Positions 33,260 to 43,014 of a stretch of 43,025 bases of DNA are shown in pieces. The DNA lies in assembly GCF_003231305.1 (NCBI RefSeq), contig NZ_QKVM01000053.1:1-43025 (forward strand). Direction: 5' to 3'. Numbering within the stretch: position 1 is the stretch's first letter; each line of letters begins with the position of its first letter. The position numbers were made by a program, and so were the translations under genes. This DNA is from Pseudomonas sichuanensis. Its GTDB lineage: Bacteria; Pseudomonadota; Gammaproteobacteria; Pseudomonadales; Pseudomonadaceae. The notes under the pieces are model-generated. The model was not told the origin of the DNA. It saw only the letters and a program-made list of their open reading frames with translations, and ran no database searches.

Positions 33260-33376
33260 ATCGCGGGGCAAGCCCGCTCCCACGAACTGGACTGCCCCAA
33301 GGGTTGGATTGGTGTCCCACTTTATGGGTGCAGCCCACATCGCTCATGCAGCGTGGGAGCGGGCTTGCCCCGCGAT
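33260..33376. repeat. REP pair h (cores facing inward, long spacer 69)
   Basis: Reverse core at 33260-33283 and forward core at 33353-33376, spacer 69 bp, between the convergent ends of hldE and the Nudix-like gene. The second core overlaps the last base of the latter's stop codon. The spacer is much longer than in the other inward-facing pairs, so these may be two single REPs or a pair with an insertion. Confidence 0.88.
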
Positions 33377-34341
33377 CATTTGTGCAGTGTGCCCCGTGCT
33401 CGCTCGAGCAACTCGCGGGCCTTGTCACTGAAGCGCTGCAGGTGCGTTTCCGGCTTGCGCTTCTCCGTCAGCCCCTGTTGCTTCAGCCAATCACGCCAGC
33501 GCACCCGCTCATCGCGCACTACCCAACCCTCCTGGCGTGCAAAGCTTTCGGCCAGCCACAACCCGCGGGTACTCGCCGGCAGCAGCTGGTCCTTCTTCAG
33601 GGTGTAGAGCTCAGGCAGCGGCTGGCCATCCTTCAAGGGCATCAGGTACAGGTCCGGGCGCTTGCGGTTCAGTCGCGCCACCAGTTGATCACCTTCCAGC
33701 CGTTCATCGACGTGGAACAGGCTCAGCGGCTTGGCTTCCCTGGGCACCTGCAGGCGCAGGTCATAGATCAGTTGCAGCGAGGCCGTCGGCAGGTGCACGT
33801 AGGCCCGTGGCCGCTCCAGCAGCATCAGGTTGGCACAGTGCACCGGGCGGGCAGCGCCGGATTCGGGTGAGAGCACGAAGGGCGGTGCTTCGCGGTAGTG
33901 CAGGGCAGCGGCATAGGGGGCCGGCAGCCAGGTATCGTTGAAGCGCCCGCCCAGCCAGCCCTCGGGCGTTTCCAGCAGGCATTCCTCGGCCACTTCCTGA
34001 ATAGCGGTGAGCAGCGGCAGGTTCAGCTCGTGGGCAGGCACATAGCCAGAAATCAGCTTGAGCACCACATCGCCGCGGTCCTGGCGGCGCTGGCGCACCA
34101 GCACCCAGTAGTCGCGGCCCTGCCAGTTCAGCGTGAGGCGCACCGAGACGCCCAGGTTGGCCAGCTCGACCACGAAGCGTTCGGGATTGCCCAGCTGGAT
34201 CGCCTTGCGCCGCTGCAGGGTCTGGGCAAAGTTCAGCGGCATGCCGATGCTCTGGTAGGTCAGGCCATCGGGGGTGGCCTCGACGTGCAGCGGCAGGGTC
34301 TTGAAGTTGCTCGGGTTCTTGCGGATCAGCGTACGCGGCAC
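33376..34341 (-). CDS. Uncharacterised protein with a degenerate Nudix-like box
   Basis: A 321-residue protein of unknown function. Relatives in Pseudomonas are often labelled 'metal ABC transporter ATPase', but I see no Walker A, signature or Walker B motif. Instead, residues 99-123 contain G99-x5-E105 and then Q115-EVAEEC-LL123, which resembles the Nudix box (Gx5Ex7REUxEExGU) with Arg replaced by Gln, Gly replaced by Leu and two extra residues between the halves. The start is GTG at 34341 with an excellent AAGGAGG 6 nt before it; the open frame upstream is rejected. It is the last gene of a three-gene leftward unit after an FAD oxidoreductase and an aldo/keto reductase (37-bp gap). Confidence 0.8.
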   Translation of the reverse strand: MPRTLIRKNPSNFKTLPLHVEATPDGLTYQSIGMPLNFAQTLQRRKAIQLGNPERFVVELANLGVSVRLTLNWQGRDYWVLVRQRRQDRGDVVLKLISGYVPAHELNLPLLTAIQEVAEECLLETPEGWLGGRFNDTWLPAPYAAALHYREAPPFVLSPESGAARPVHCANLMLLERPRAYVHLPTASLQLIYDLRLQVPREAKPLSLFHVDERLEGDQLVARLNRKRPDLYLMPLKDGQPLPELYTLKKDQLLPASTRGLWLAESFARQEGWVVRDERVRWRDWLKQQGLTEKRKPETHLQRFSDKARELLERARGTLHK

Positions 34342-34378
34342 GAGGCTCCTCCTTGCGTTGGGCCCCCGCCCGGGTGGC

Positions 34379-35191
34379 TCAGGGCCGGCCCAGGATGCGG
34401 GCGACGGTGGCCACGTTGTGGGCCAAGTGCAGCGGGTTGATGGTGCCGACGATGGCACTGTTCACACCCGGGTGGGCAAACAGCAGCTCGAAGCTGGCCT
34501 GCACCGGGTCGACCCCAGGGGCTAGGCAGACGTGCCCGCTGGCCAGGGCTTTCTTCACCAGGATGGCCTTGCCGTGCTCGGCAGCGTAGTCCAGCACCGG
34601 GCGCTCCGCCTGCTCGTTGAGGTTGTAGGTGACCATGGCGCAATCGCCCTGTTCCAGGGCTTTCAGGCCACCGGCAACGGTTTTGCCAGAGAAACCATAG
34701 CCGAGAATCTTGCCTTCCTGCTTGAGGGCGGCAAGGGTTTCATAAACCGCTTCGTGTTCGAGGATCGCCAGGTCGTTGCCGTCGGAGTGCACCAGCACCA
34801 GTTCGATGCGGTCGGTTTCCAGGCGCTTGAGGCTGCGCTCCACCGAGCGGCGGGTGTGCGCGGCGCTGAAGTCGAAGCGCGATTGGCCGTCGTCGAATTC
34901 TTCGCCGACCTTGCTGACGATCACCCATTCGTCGCGCTGCCCACGCAGCAGCGGGCCCAGGCGCTCTTCGCTGCGGCCATAGGCCGGTGCGGTGTCGATC
35001 AGGTTGATGCCCAGTTCGCGGGCCTGGGCGAGCAGCAGGCGGGCGGCTTCGTCATCGGGGATGGTGAAACCGTTGGGGTATTTCACGCCCTGGTCGCGGC
35101 CGAGCTTGACCGTGCCCAGGCCCAGTGGCGAAACACGCAGGCCGGTGCTGCCCAGTGCGCGGTGATGGTCGTGCAGAGTCGGCAGGCTCAT
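34379..35191 (-). CDS. Aldo/keto reductase
   Basis: A 270-residue member of the aldo/keto reductase superfamily. It has the full catalytic tetrad: D66 and Y71 in IDTAPAYGRSEE, K94 in VSKVGE and H135 in LVHSDG. NADPH-dependent barrel enzymes of this type reduce aldehydes and ketones; at 270 aa it is slightly shorter than the usual 280-330. Its ATG overlaps the TGA of the upstream FAD oxidoreductase gene by 4 nt (ATGA), so the two are translated together. Substrate unknown. The same neighbours occur in P. aeruginosa (PA4991-PA4993), so the grouping is old. Confidence 0.92.
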   Translation of the reverse strand: MSLPTLHDHHRALGSTGLRVSPLGLGTVKLGRDQGVKYPNGFTIPDDEAARLLLAQARELGINLIDTAPAYGRSEERLGPLLRGQRDEWVIVSKVGEEFDDGQSRFDFSAAHTRRSVERSLKRLETDRIELVLVHSDGNDLAILEHEAVYETLAALKQEGKILGYGFSGKTVAGGLKALEQGDCAMVTYNLNEQAERPVLDYAAEHGKAILVKKALASGHVCLAPGVDPVQASFELLFAHPGVNSAIVGTINPLHLAHNVATVARILGRP

Positions 35192-36363
35192 GGCAGCAGT
35201 TGCTCCCAGGCCGGTACGCCCAGTGGCGGGCGCGGCAGGTCGGTGAGGTCGGGGCGGGCGGCCGGGCGGATGCCGTCGCGCTCAAGGCTGGCCAGCACGC
35301 GGTCGGTCAGGTCCGGCGCCAGGGCCAGCTTGGTCGGCCAGCCCACCAGCAGGCGCTGCTGCTCGGCGAGGAAGGCGTTGTCCGGGCGCACCAGGCCCGT
35401 TTGTCCAGGTTCGGCGCGATCGATGCGCAGTGTGGCCCAGCGGATCAGGCTCTGATCGACCCAGGGCAATAGGCCGGCGACTTCCTTTTGCGCGGCAGCA
35501 ATCTGCGCGGCCGGTTCGCGGGCGACGCCGTCGGCTTCGGCGAGGTCGCCACCGAGGTACCACACCCACTGGCCATCGGCCGCCGGGTGGGTGGTAACGG
35601 TGATGCGCGGCTTGGGCCCGCCGCCCAGGCAGTGGGCATACAGCGGCTTGAGGTTCGGGCCTTTGGCCAGAACCATGTGCAGGGGGCGGCGCTGCATGGT
35701 CGGCTGATTGAGGCCGAGCGCGTGCAGCAGGTCCTCGGTGCCGCCACCGGCGCTGAGGACGATGCGCTGGGCGCGGATCTCGCGGCCATCGACGTTCAGC
35801 CCGACCAGTTCGTCGCCCTCGCGCAGCGGTTCGATGCGCTCGCCGGCCAGCAGGCTGTCACCGGCCAGCTGCGCCAGGTTGGCCAGCAGGCTGGGGACGT
35901 CGATCACCAGTTCGGCCAGGCGGTACACCTTGCCCTTGAAGGCTCGGTCCTGCAGGGCCGGCGGCAATTGCTCGCCCTTGACCTGGTCGACCCGGCCACG
36001 CACGGCCTTGCTGGCGAAGAAGCTGGTGAGGTTGCCGGCCAGGGTGCCGGGGGACCAGAGGTAGTGGGCATCGGACAGCAGGCGGGTGCCGGTCAGGTCC
36101 AGCTCGCCCGTGCCGGCGAGGGCTTCGCGCCAGCGCCGCGGCATGTCGGCGATGGCCTCGGAGGCACCGGTCAGTGCGCCGTGCAGGGCGTACTTGGTGC
36201 CGCCGTGGATGATGCCTTGCGACTTGATGGTCTGCTCGCCGCCCAAGCTGGCGCGCTCCACCAGCACGGTCGAATAACCCTGCTTGCGCAGGCGGGCATT
36301 GAGCCAGAGGCCGGCGACCCCGGCACCGACGATCAGCACGTCGGTGGAAATGGCGGATGGCAT
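35188..36363 (-). CDS. FAD-dependent oxidoreductase (DAO/GlpD-like fold)
   Basis: A 391-residue flavoprotein. The N-terminal dinucleotide-binding motif is GAGVAG in DVLIVGAGVAGLWLNARL, with the acidic strand-2 end VLVERASLGGEQT. This is followed by SQGIIHGGTKYALHG, which resembles the D-amino-acid oxidase/glycerol-3-phosphate dehydrogenase group, and a later AQRIVLSAGGGTEDLL block. The substrate is unknown. It is first in a leftward unit with the aldo/keto reductase (ATGA overlap) and the Nudix-like gene. ATG 36363 has AGAGGTG upstream. A REP pair separates it from the SMR gene further upstream. Confidence 0.88.
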   Translation of the reverse strand: MPSAISTDVLIVGAGVAGLWLNARLRKQGYSTVLVERASLGGEQTIKSQGIIHGGTKYALHGALTGASEAIADMPRRWREALAGTGELDLTGTRLLSDAHYLWSPGTLAGNLTSFFASKAVRGRVDQVKGEQLPPALQDRAFKGKVYRLAELVIDVPSLLANLAQLAGDSLLAGERIEPLREGDELVGLNVDGREIRAQRIVLSAGGGTEDLLHALGLNQPTMQRRPLHMVLAKGPNLKPLYAHCLGGGPKPRITVTTHPAADGQWVWYLGGDLAEADGVAREPAAQIAAAQKEVAGLLPWVDQSLIRWATLRIDRAEPGQTGLVRPDNAFLAEQQRLLVGWPTKLALAPDLTDRVLASLERDGIRPAARPDLTDLPRPPLGVPAWEQLLP

Positions 36364-36423
36364 GCGGGCACCTCTAAAGCTGGGACAGGTGCGCAGTATA
36401 CAGGCTGTGCGACGGTGCTGGTC

Positions 36424-36494
36424 GTGGGAGCGGGCTTGCCCCGCGATCAGGTAGGCACCCCACTATCGTCATCGCGGGGCAAGCCCGCTCCCAC
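36424..36494. repeat. REP pair i (cores facing outward, spacer 23)
   Basis: Forward core at 36424-36447 and reverse core at 36471-36494, spacer 23 bp, shorter than in the other outward-facing pairs (36-39). It lies between the SMR gene and the FAD oxidoreductase gene. Confidence 0.92.
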
Positions 36495-36513
36495 GTAAAT
36501 AATGCGACGGGTC

Positions 36514-36846
36514 TCAGTGCCCGGCAGTGTTCGAGAACACCTGGATCACCACAACTCCGCCCACGATCATGGCCATGCCCAGCATTGCCGGCACATCCAG
36601 CTTCTGCCCATAGATCACCAGCGCGGCGACGCTGATCAGCACGATGCCCAGCCCCGACCAGATGGCGTAGGCGATGCCCACCGGGATGCTGCGCACCACC
36701 AGGGTGAGCATCCAGAACGCCACGCCATAGCCACAGATCATCAGCAGCAGCGGCAGCGGCGTGCTCAAGCCCTTGACCGCTTTCATGGAAGCAGTGGCGA
36801 TGACTTCGGCGCAGATGGCGATGGCGAGATAGGTATAGGCGTTCAT
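36514..36846 (-). CDS. emrE: Small multidrug resistance (SMR) exporter, EmrE-like
   Basis: A 110-residue protein with four transmembrane helices, the standard SMR size. The proton- and drug-binding glutamate is E14 (AIAICAEVIATASMK), and helix 3-4 features GIAYAIWSGLGIVLI and a Gly-rich helix 4 (MLGMAMIVGGVVVIQVFS) are present. It works as an antiparallel dimer exporting quaternary ammonium and other cationic compounds in exchange for protons. The frame is open upstream, but ATG 36846 has GGAGG at the right distance. It is divergent from a LysR-type regulator gene 90 bp away, which may control it. Confidence 0.93.
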   Translation of the reverse strand: MNAYTYLAIAICAEVIATASMKAVKGLSTPLPLLLMICGYGVAFWMLTLVVRSIPVGIAYAIWSGLGIVLISVAALVIYGQKLDVPAMLGMAMIVGGVVVIQVFSNTAGH

Positions 36847-36909
36847 GGTTCGGTTCCTCCGTTGCTGGTCGGGCATTCTAGGGGAAGCTGGGATGGGGTA
36901 AAGTCATTA

Positions 36910-36930
36910 CCTATCTGTAATCAAGATAGG
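36910..36930. promoter_or_regulatory. Dyad CCTATCT-N7-AGATAGG in the SMR-LysR spacer
   Basis: A perfect 7-bp inverted repeat. Its right arm is the Shine-Dalgarno region (AGATAGG) of the LysR gene, ending 6 nt before the ATG. It is AT-rich, about 21 bp long, and has the general shape of a LysR-type operator, so it could be a self-repression site. Confidence 0.5.
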
Positions 36931-36936
36931 TTGGCC

Positions 36937-37827
36937 ATGGCCGAACACTGGAACCTGGAGCAATTGCGTCTGTTCGTGCGCACCGCCGAACTGCGCTCGT
37001 TCTCCGCCGTGGCGCGCGAGCAGCGCAAGGCGCAGTCGGCGGTGAGCACGGCCATCGCCCTGCTTGAGACGGACCTGGGCGTGACCCTGTTCGAGCGCAG
37101 CAGTGGCCGCCAGCCGCGGCTGACCGAAAGCGGCGCGGCACTGCTGGAAGACGCCCGTGAACTGCTGCGCCAGTGCGAGCGCCTGGATGGCCGGGCACTG
37201 GCTCTGATGCGCGGCCAGGAAGCCTTGCTGCGGGTGGCCCAGGATGAGGCCATGCCCTACCAGCCGGTGATCGACAGCCTCGACGAACTGGCCACCCACT
37301 ACCCCTACCTGGAAGTGCAGCTGGCCAGCGGCGCCCAGGGCGATGTGGCGCGCAAGCTGGTGGAGCGACGTGCCGACCTGGGCCTGTTCTTCCACCACGA
37401 AAGCATTCCTTCCTCGCTGGAGCGGCGCGCCCTGGGCAGCGTCGAGATGGTCACCGTGTGCGCCATCGGCCACCCGCTGGCAGGGCAGGGCAAGGTCAGC
37501 CGTCAGCAACTGGCGCGTCATCGCCAGTTGCTGATCACCCCACAGCAGAGCGGTTACCCGGGCGGCGAGGCGATCAGCCCGCAGGTCTGGCGTGCCGACA
37601 GCTTCTACGCCATGGCCGAGCTGCTGATGCGCGGCCTGGGCTGGGCCTGGTTGCCGCGTCACGTGGTGCAGTACCCCACCTACCAGGCGCAGATGGTCGA
37701 ACTGGACAGCGAGTGGCGCCCGCCAGCGCTGGTGGCCGAGCTGGCCTGGCGCCGTGACGAGCCGCTGGGGCCGGCGGCGCAATGGCTGGCCGAGCGTTTT
37801 GCCGTGCACCTGCGCGCGATCGGGTAA
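36937..37827 (+). CDS. LysR-type transcriptional regulator
   Basis: A 296-residue LTTR. Residues 4-62 are the winged helix-turn-helix (WNLEQLRLFVRTAELRSFS, AVSTAIALLETDLGVTLFER); the rest is a periplasmic-binding-protein-like effector domain (about 90-290), in which the effector cannot be predicted. The long open frame upstream crosses the divergent SMR gene and is rejected; ATG 36937 has AGATAGG 6 nt upstream. It is divergent from the emrE-like gene (possible target) and ends 11 nt before waaA, so waaA may be partly co-transcribed with it. Confidence 0.93.
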   Translation: MAEHWNLEQLRLFVRTAELRSFSAVAREQRKAQSAVSTAIALLETDLGVTLFERSSGRQPRLTESGAALLEDARELLRQCERLDGRALALMRGQEALLRVAQDEAMPYQPVIDSLDELATHYPYLEVQLASGAQGDVARKLVERRADLGLFFHHESIPSSLERRALGSVEMVTVCAIGHPLAGQGKVSRQQLARHRQLLITPQQSGYPGGEAISPQVWRADSFYAMAELLMRGLGWAWLPRHVVQYPTYQAQMVELDSEWRPPALVAELAWRRDEPLGPAAQWLAERFAVHLRAIG

Positions 37828-37838
37828 ACTCCGCCGCC

Positions 37839-39110
37839 ATGAACAGAACCCTCTACTCCCTGCTGTTTCACCTGGGCCTGCCGCTGGTCGCGCTGCGCCT
37901 GTTCCTGCGCGGGCGCAAGGCGCCGGCGTACCGTGCGCGCATCAATGAGCGCTTCGCCTGCAAGCTACCGCCGCTCAAGCAGGGCGGGATCTGGGTGCAT
38001 GCGGTGTCGGTGGGCGAGAGCATCGCCGCCGCGCCCTTGGTTCGCGCGCTGCTCAAGCAGTACCCGGACCTGCCGATCACCCTGACCTGCATGACCCCGA
38101 CCGGGTCGGAGCGCATCCGCGCGATGTTCGAGGGCGAGCCGCGGGTGCAGCACTGCTACTTGCCCTATGACCTGCCATGGGCAGCCGGGCGCTTTCTCGA
38201 CCATGTGCGCCCGAAGCTGGGCATTATCATGGAAACCGAGTTGTGGCCGAACCATATCCACCAGTGTGCCAAGCGCGGCATCCCGGTGGCGTTGGCCAAT
38301 GCGCGGTTGTCTGCGCGTTCGGCCCGGGGCTACGGCCGCTTCGCCGGGCTGACCCGTCCGATGTTGGAAGAAATGAGCCTGATCGCCGTGCAGACCGAGA
38401 CCGAGGCCGAGCGCTTTCGCAGCCTTGGCGCGCGCAGCGAATGCGTGCAGGTGACGGGTTCGATCAAGTTCGACCTGAAGATCGATGAGCAACTGCTGCC
38501 CCGCGCCCAGGCGTTGCGCGAGCAATGGGGGGCGGCGCAGCGCCCGGTGTGGATCGCCGCCAGCACCCATGACGGCGAGGATGCGCTGATCCTCGACGCG
38601 CATCGGCAACTGCTGCAGGTGCACGGCGATGCGCTGCTGATCCTGGTGCCGCGCCACCCCGAACGGTTCAATGCGGTACATGCCCTGTGCAGCGCCGGGT
38701 TCGCCACGGTGCGCCGTTCCACGGGGGAGGCGGTGCAGGCCCAGACCCAGGTGCTGCTGGGCGACACCATGGGCGAGTTGCTGTTCCTCTATGCCCTGGC
38801 CGACATCGCCTTTGTCGGTGGCAGCCTGGTGGCCACCGGCGGGCACAACCCCCTGGAGCCTGCAGCGCTGGCGTTGCCGGTGCTGATGGGGCCGCATGTG
38901 TTCAACTTCCTCGAGATCAGCGCGATGCTGCGTGAGGCGGGGGCGTTGCAGCAGGTGGACGATGCCGAGGGGCTGGCCGGGGAAGTGCGGCGCTTGGTCG
39001 AGCTGCCCCAGGATGCCCGACGCATGGGCGAGGCGGGCAGGGCGGTGATGCAGGCCAATCAGGGGGCGTTGCAGCGGTTGCTGGATGGGTTGGCGCGGCT
39101 TTTGAGCTAA
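37839..39110 (+). CDS. waaA: 3-deoxy-D-manno-octulosonic acid (Kdo) transferase WaaA
   Basis: A 423-residue GT30 glycosyltransferase that transfers Kdo from CMP-Kdo onto the lipid A precursor, an early essential step of LPS assembly. An N-terminal membrane anchor (LYSLLFHLGLPLVALRLFL) precedes the acceptor domain with IWVHAVSVGESIAAAPLV, where the Glu is the expected catalytic base, followed by TLTCMTPTGSERI and GIIMETELWPN. The C-terminal domain has VGGSLVATGGHNPLEPAAL for the donor. The ATG at 37839 gives the family length (E. coli 425 aa). It is close behind the LysR gene and converges on tolC with REP pair j between. Confidence 0.96.
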   Translation: MNRTLYSLLFHLGLPLVALRLFLRGRKAPAYRARINERFACKLPPLKQGGIWVHAVSVGESIAAAPLVRALLKQYPDLPITLTCMTPTGSERIRAMFEGEPRVQHCYLPYDLPWAAGRFLDHVRPKLGIIMETELWPNHIHQCAKRGIPVALANARLSARSARGYGRFAGLTRPMLEEMSLIAVQTETEAERFRSLGARSECVQVTGSIKFDLKIDEQLLPRAQALREQWGAAQRPVWIAASTHDGEDALILDAHRQLLQVHGDALLILVPRHPERFNAVHALCSAGFATVRRSTGEAVQAQTQVLLGDTMGELLFLYALADIAFVGGSLVATGGHNPLEPAALALPVLMGPHVFNFLEISAMLREAGALQQVDDAEGLAGEVRRLVELPQDARRMGEAGRAVMQANQGALQRLLDGLARLLS

Positions 39111-39127
39111 AGAACCTGTAGGTCTCT

Positions 39128-39214
39128 GTGGGAGCGGGCTTGCCCCGCGATAGGGCCCGATCAGGCAGTGATGTTGCCTGGTCGGACGCTATCGCGGGGC
39201 AAGCCCGCTCCCAC
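39128..39214. repeat. REP pair j (cores facing outward, spacer 39)
   Basis: Forward core at 39128-39151 and reverse core at 39191-39214, spacer 39 bp, between the convergent ends of waaA and the tolC-like gene. Confidence 0.93.
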
Positions 39215-39245
39215 GAAACCCTTCCCTGCTACTGGTGTATTGCTT

Positions 39246-40679
39246 TCACTGCCTGCGTTCGAAGTTCTTCGCCGCCGCCGCCGCCAGGTCCGGCGGCAGG
39301 AAGTCCTTGTCGGGGTTGTAGTCGGCCTTCAGGTACCGCCCCAGGTCCTGCAGGTCCTGCGGGCTCAAGGTGCCCGCCGCCTGCTTCAGGCGCAGGTTGT
39401 CGAGGATGTAGTCATAGCGGCTGTTGTTGTAGTCGCGCACCGAGGTGTACAGCTGGCGTTGGGCGTCCAGCACGTCGACGATGTTGCGGGTACCCACCTG
39501 GTAGCCGATTTCAGTGGCTTCCAGCGCACTCTGGTTGGAGATGATCGACTGCTTGCGCGCCTGCACCTGTTCCACGTCGGTGTTCACCGCGCGGTGCAGG
39601 TTGCGGGTGTTCTCCACCACCTGGCGGCGCAGGCTCTCGCGCTGCTGCTCGCTCTGGCTCAGGCGCTGGTAGGCCTCGCGCACCTGCGAGCTGGTCAGCC
39701 CGCCGCTGTAGATCGGGATGTTCAACTGCAGGCCGACGCTGGTCTGCTCCACATCACCCCCGTAACGGATGCCGTTCTGCGAGGGGTTGGTGAAGCCGAG
39801 GCTGTCGTTGTCGCCCTTCTGGTACTTGGCCACCGCATCGAGGGTCGGCGCGTGGCCGGCCTTGCGCTGGCGCAGGGTCTCTTCGGCGGCGTCGACCGCG
39901 TGGTTGGTGGCCAGCAGGTTGAGGTTCTGGCGCCCGGCGGTTTCGACCCAGGCCTTGGCGTCGTTGGGGGTCGGCACCTGGATCGGCAGGGTGTGCACCA
40001 CGCCCTGGATCGAGCTGTACTGGCGGTTGGTCAGGGTGATCAGCGCCTCGAAGGCGTCCTGTACCTGGCGCTCGGCGATGATTCGGTTGGCCCGGGCGGT
40101 GTCGTAGCTGGCCTGGGATTGCAGCACGTCGGTCTTGTCCGAGAGGCCGACGTCGAAACGCTCGTTGGACTGGTCCAGCTGGCGCTTGAACGCGGCTTCC
40201 TCGGCTTTGGTCGAGGCCAGGTTGTCCTGGGCGCGCAGCACGCTGAAGTAGTTCTCGGCGGTTTGCAGGATCAGGTTCTGCTCGGTGGCCGACAGCTCCA
40301 GCGCGGCCTGTTCGTTGACCGCTTCGGCGGCCTGCAGTTGGAACCAGCGATCGGCGCGGAAGATCGGCTGGGCCAGGGTGGCGCTCCAGGAATTGCCGCT
40401 GCGGTTGGAGGTGATCGACGGGTCGTCGATCTTGGTGCGGGTGTTCATCATTTCGGCACCGGCCGACAGGTTGGGCAGCAGGCCGGCGCGGGCCTGTGGC
40501 ACCACTTCGCGGCGGGCGCCGTAGTCGGCGCGGGCGGCGGCCAGGTCGGCGTTGTTGTCGACCGCTTCCTGGTAGACGCTGACCAGGTCGGTCTTGACCG
40601 TGGTGGGCGTATCCACTGCCCACGCCACTCCGTGGGTCGCACAAGACACGGCAATCGCCAGTGAGAGTTTGCGCAGCAT
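39246..40679 (-). CDS. tolC: TolC family outer membrane protein
   Basis: A 477-residue outer-membrane efflux/secretion channel subunit. A Sec signal peptide is evident (MLRKLSLAIAVSCATHGVAWA, probable cleavage after AWA near residue 21). The mature part has the two repeated helical-hairpin units of the OEP family, e.g. SVYQEAVDNNADLAAARADY in the first and EATEIGYQVGTRNIVDVLDAQ in the second. As a trimer it would form the exit duct for RND, MFS or type I exporters. The start is ATG 40679 (AAGGAT 6 nt upstream), not the in-frame ATG at 40697. No inner-membrane partner genes are adjacent, as is usual for the general-purpose TolC. Confidence 0.94.
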   Translation of the reverse strand: MLRKLSLAIAVSCATHGVAWAVDTPTTVKTDLVSVYQEAVDNNADLAAARADYGARREVVPQARAGLLPNLSAGAEMMNTRTKIDDPSITSNRSGNSWSATLAQPIFRADRWFQLQAAEAVNEQAALELSATEQNLILQTAENYFSVLRAQDNLASTKAEEAAFKRQLDQSNERFDVGLSDKTDVLQSQASYDTARANRIIAERQVQDAFEALITLTNRQYSSIQGVVHTLPIQVPTPNDAKAWVETAGRQNLNLLATNHAVDAAEETLRQRKAGHAPTLDAVAKYQKGDNDSLGFTNPSQNGIRYGGDVEQTSVGLQLNIPIYSGGLTSSQVREAYQRLSQSEQQRESLRRQVVENTRNLHRAVNTDVEQVQARKQSIISNQSALEATEIGYQVGTRNIVDVLDAQRQLYTSVRDYNNSRYDYILDNLRLKQAAGTLSPQDLQDLGRYLKADYNPDKDFLPPDLAAAAAKNFERRQ

Positions 40680-40736
40680 AGGGCAATCCTTGATCAAGAT
40701 TTAATTACTGTACTGTCGGGTATCGAGCGGTGCGCC

Positions 40737-40765
40737 AGTGTAGTGCCACGGGCAGGCATCAACAA
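40737..40765 (-). promoter_or_regulatory. Possible tolC promoter
   Basis: On the minus strand, TTGTTG (40765-40760) and TACACT (40742-40737) with a 17-bp spacer, about 58 bp before the tolC ATG. Moderate match to sigma-70. Confidence 0.35.
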
Positions 40766-40805
40766 TCCACTGTTTGTGCCATTTGTCATGCCCCCAAATA
40801 CCCGC

Positions 40806-40835
40806 TTGGCTTTGCCGACCACTCCAGCTTAGACT
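40806..40835 (+). promoter_or_regulatory. Probable thiC promoter
   Basis: TTGGCT (40806-40811) and TAGACT (40830-40835) with an 18-bp spacer. The predicted transcription start (about 40842) falls right at the 5' edge of the TPP riboswitch, which supports the call. Confidence 0.5.
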
Positions 40836-40844
40836 GCGCAGGTT

Positions 40845-40934
40845 CTTGTCGGGGTGCCTTGATGCAAAGGCTGAGATCGCAAAGTTGCGGATCCCGTTGA
40901 ACCTGATCAGGTTAGCGCCTGCGTAGGGAACAAG
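40845..40934 (+). ncRNA. TPP riboswitch (THI element)
   Basis: The thiamin pyrophosphate aptamer is plain: CTTGTCGGGGTGCC at the 5' end, the pyrimidine-sensor CTGAGA, then CCCGTTGAACCTGATC and GCGTAGGGAACAAG at the 3' end. CTTGT (40845-40849) pairs with ACAAG (40930-40934) to close stem P1. It precedes thiC, the thiamin pyrimidine synthase, as in most proteobacteria, and should lower thiC expression when TPP is abundant. Confidence 0.97.
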
Positions 40935-41103
40935 ATTGCTCTCACTTCCCGGGAGCCTCTTGTGCCAGGTCCGGGATCGTCACAGCTGCATGCAGCTCAT
41001 GGCACCCCATATCCGGCACTGTACTCGTCACCGCGAGTGCGTCCGCGCCTTTCAGGTTCACCCCGACATTCCGCCCGCTAGGAAGCTGTCTGGAGAGCCT
41101 GTG

Positions 41104-42984
<1,881 letters not shown>

Positions 42985-42994
42985 GTAGAGGACG

Positions 42995-43014
42995 GGGCCG
43001 CTTTGCGGCCCTTT
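42995..43014 (+). terminator. Intrinsic terminator of thiC
   Basis: GGGCCGC (42995-43001), loop TTT, GCGGCCC (43005-43011), then TTT. It starts 10 bp after the thiC stop codon. The U-run is short, but the hairpin is strong. Confidence 0.75.

Larger units (their letters stand above)
40680..41103. other. tolC-thiC divergent spacer
   Basis: A 424-bp spacer without genes. From left to right it holds the tolC leader and promoter, the thiC promoter, the TPP riboswitch (40845-40934), and a 169-nt stretch (40935-41103) leading to the thiC start, which should contain the expression platform. In that last part I see no clear hairpin with a U-run, so control may act on translation or through Rho. Confidence 0.7.
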
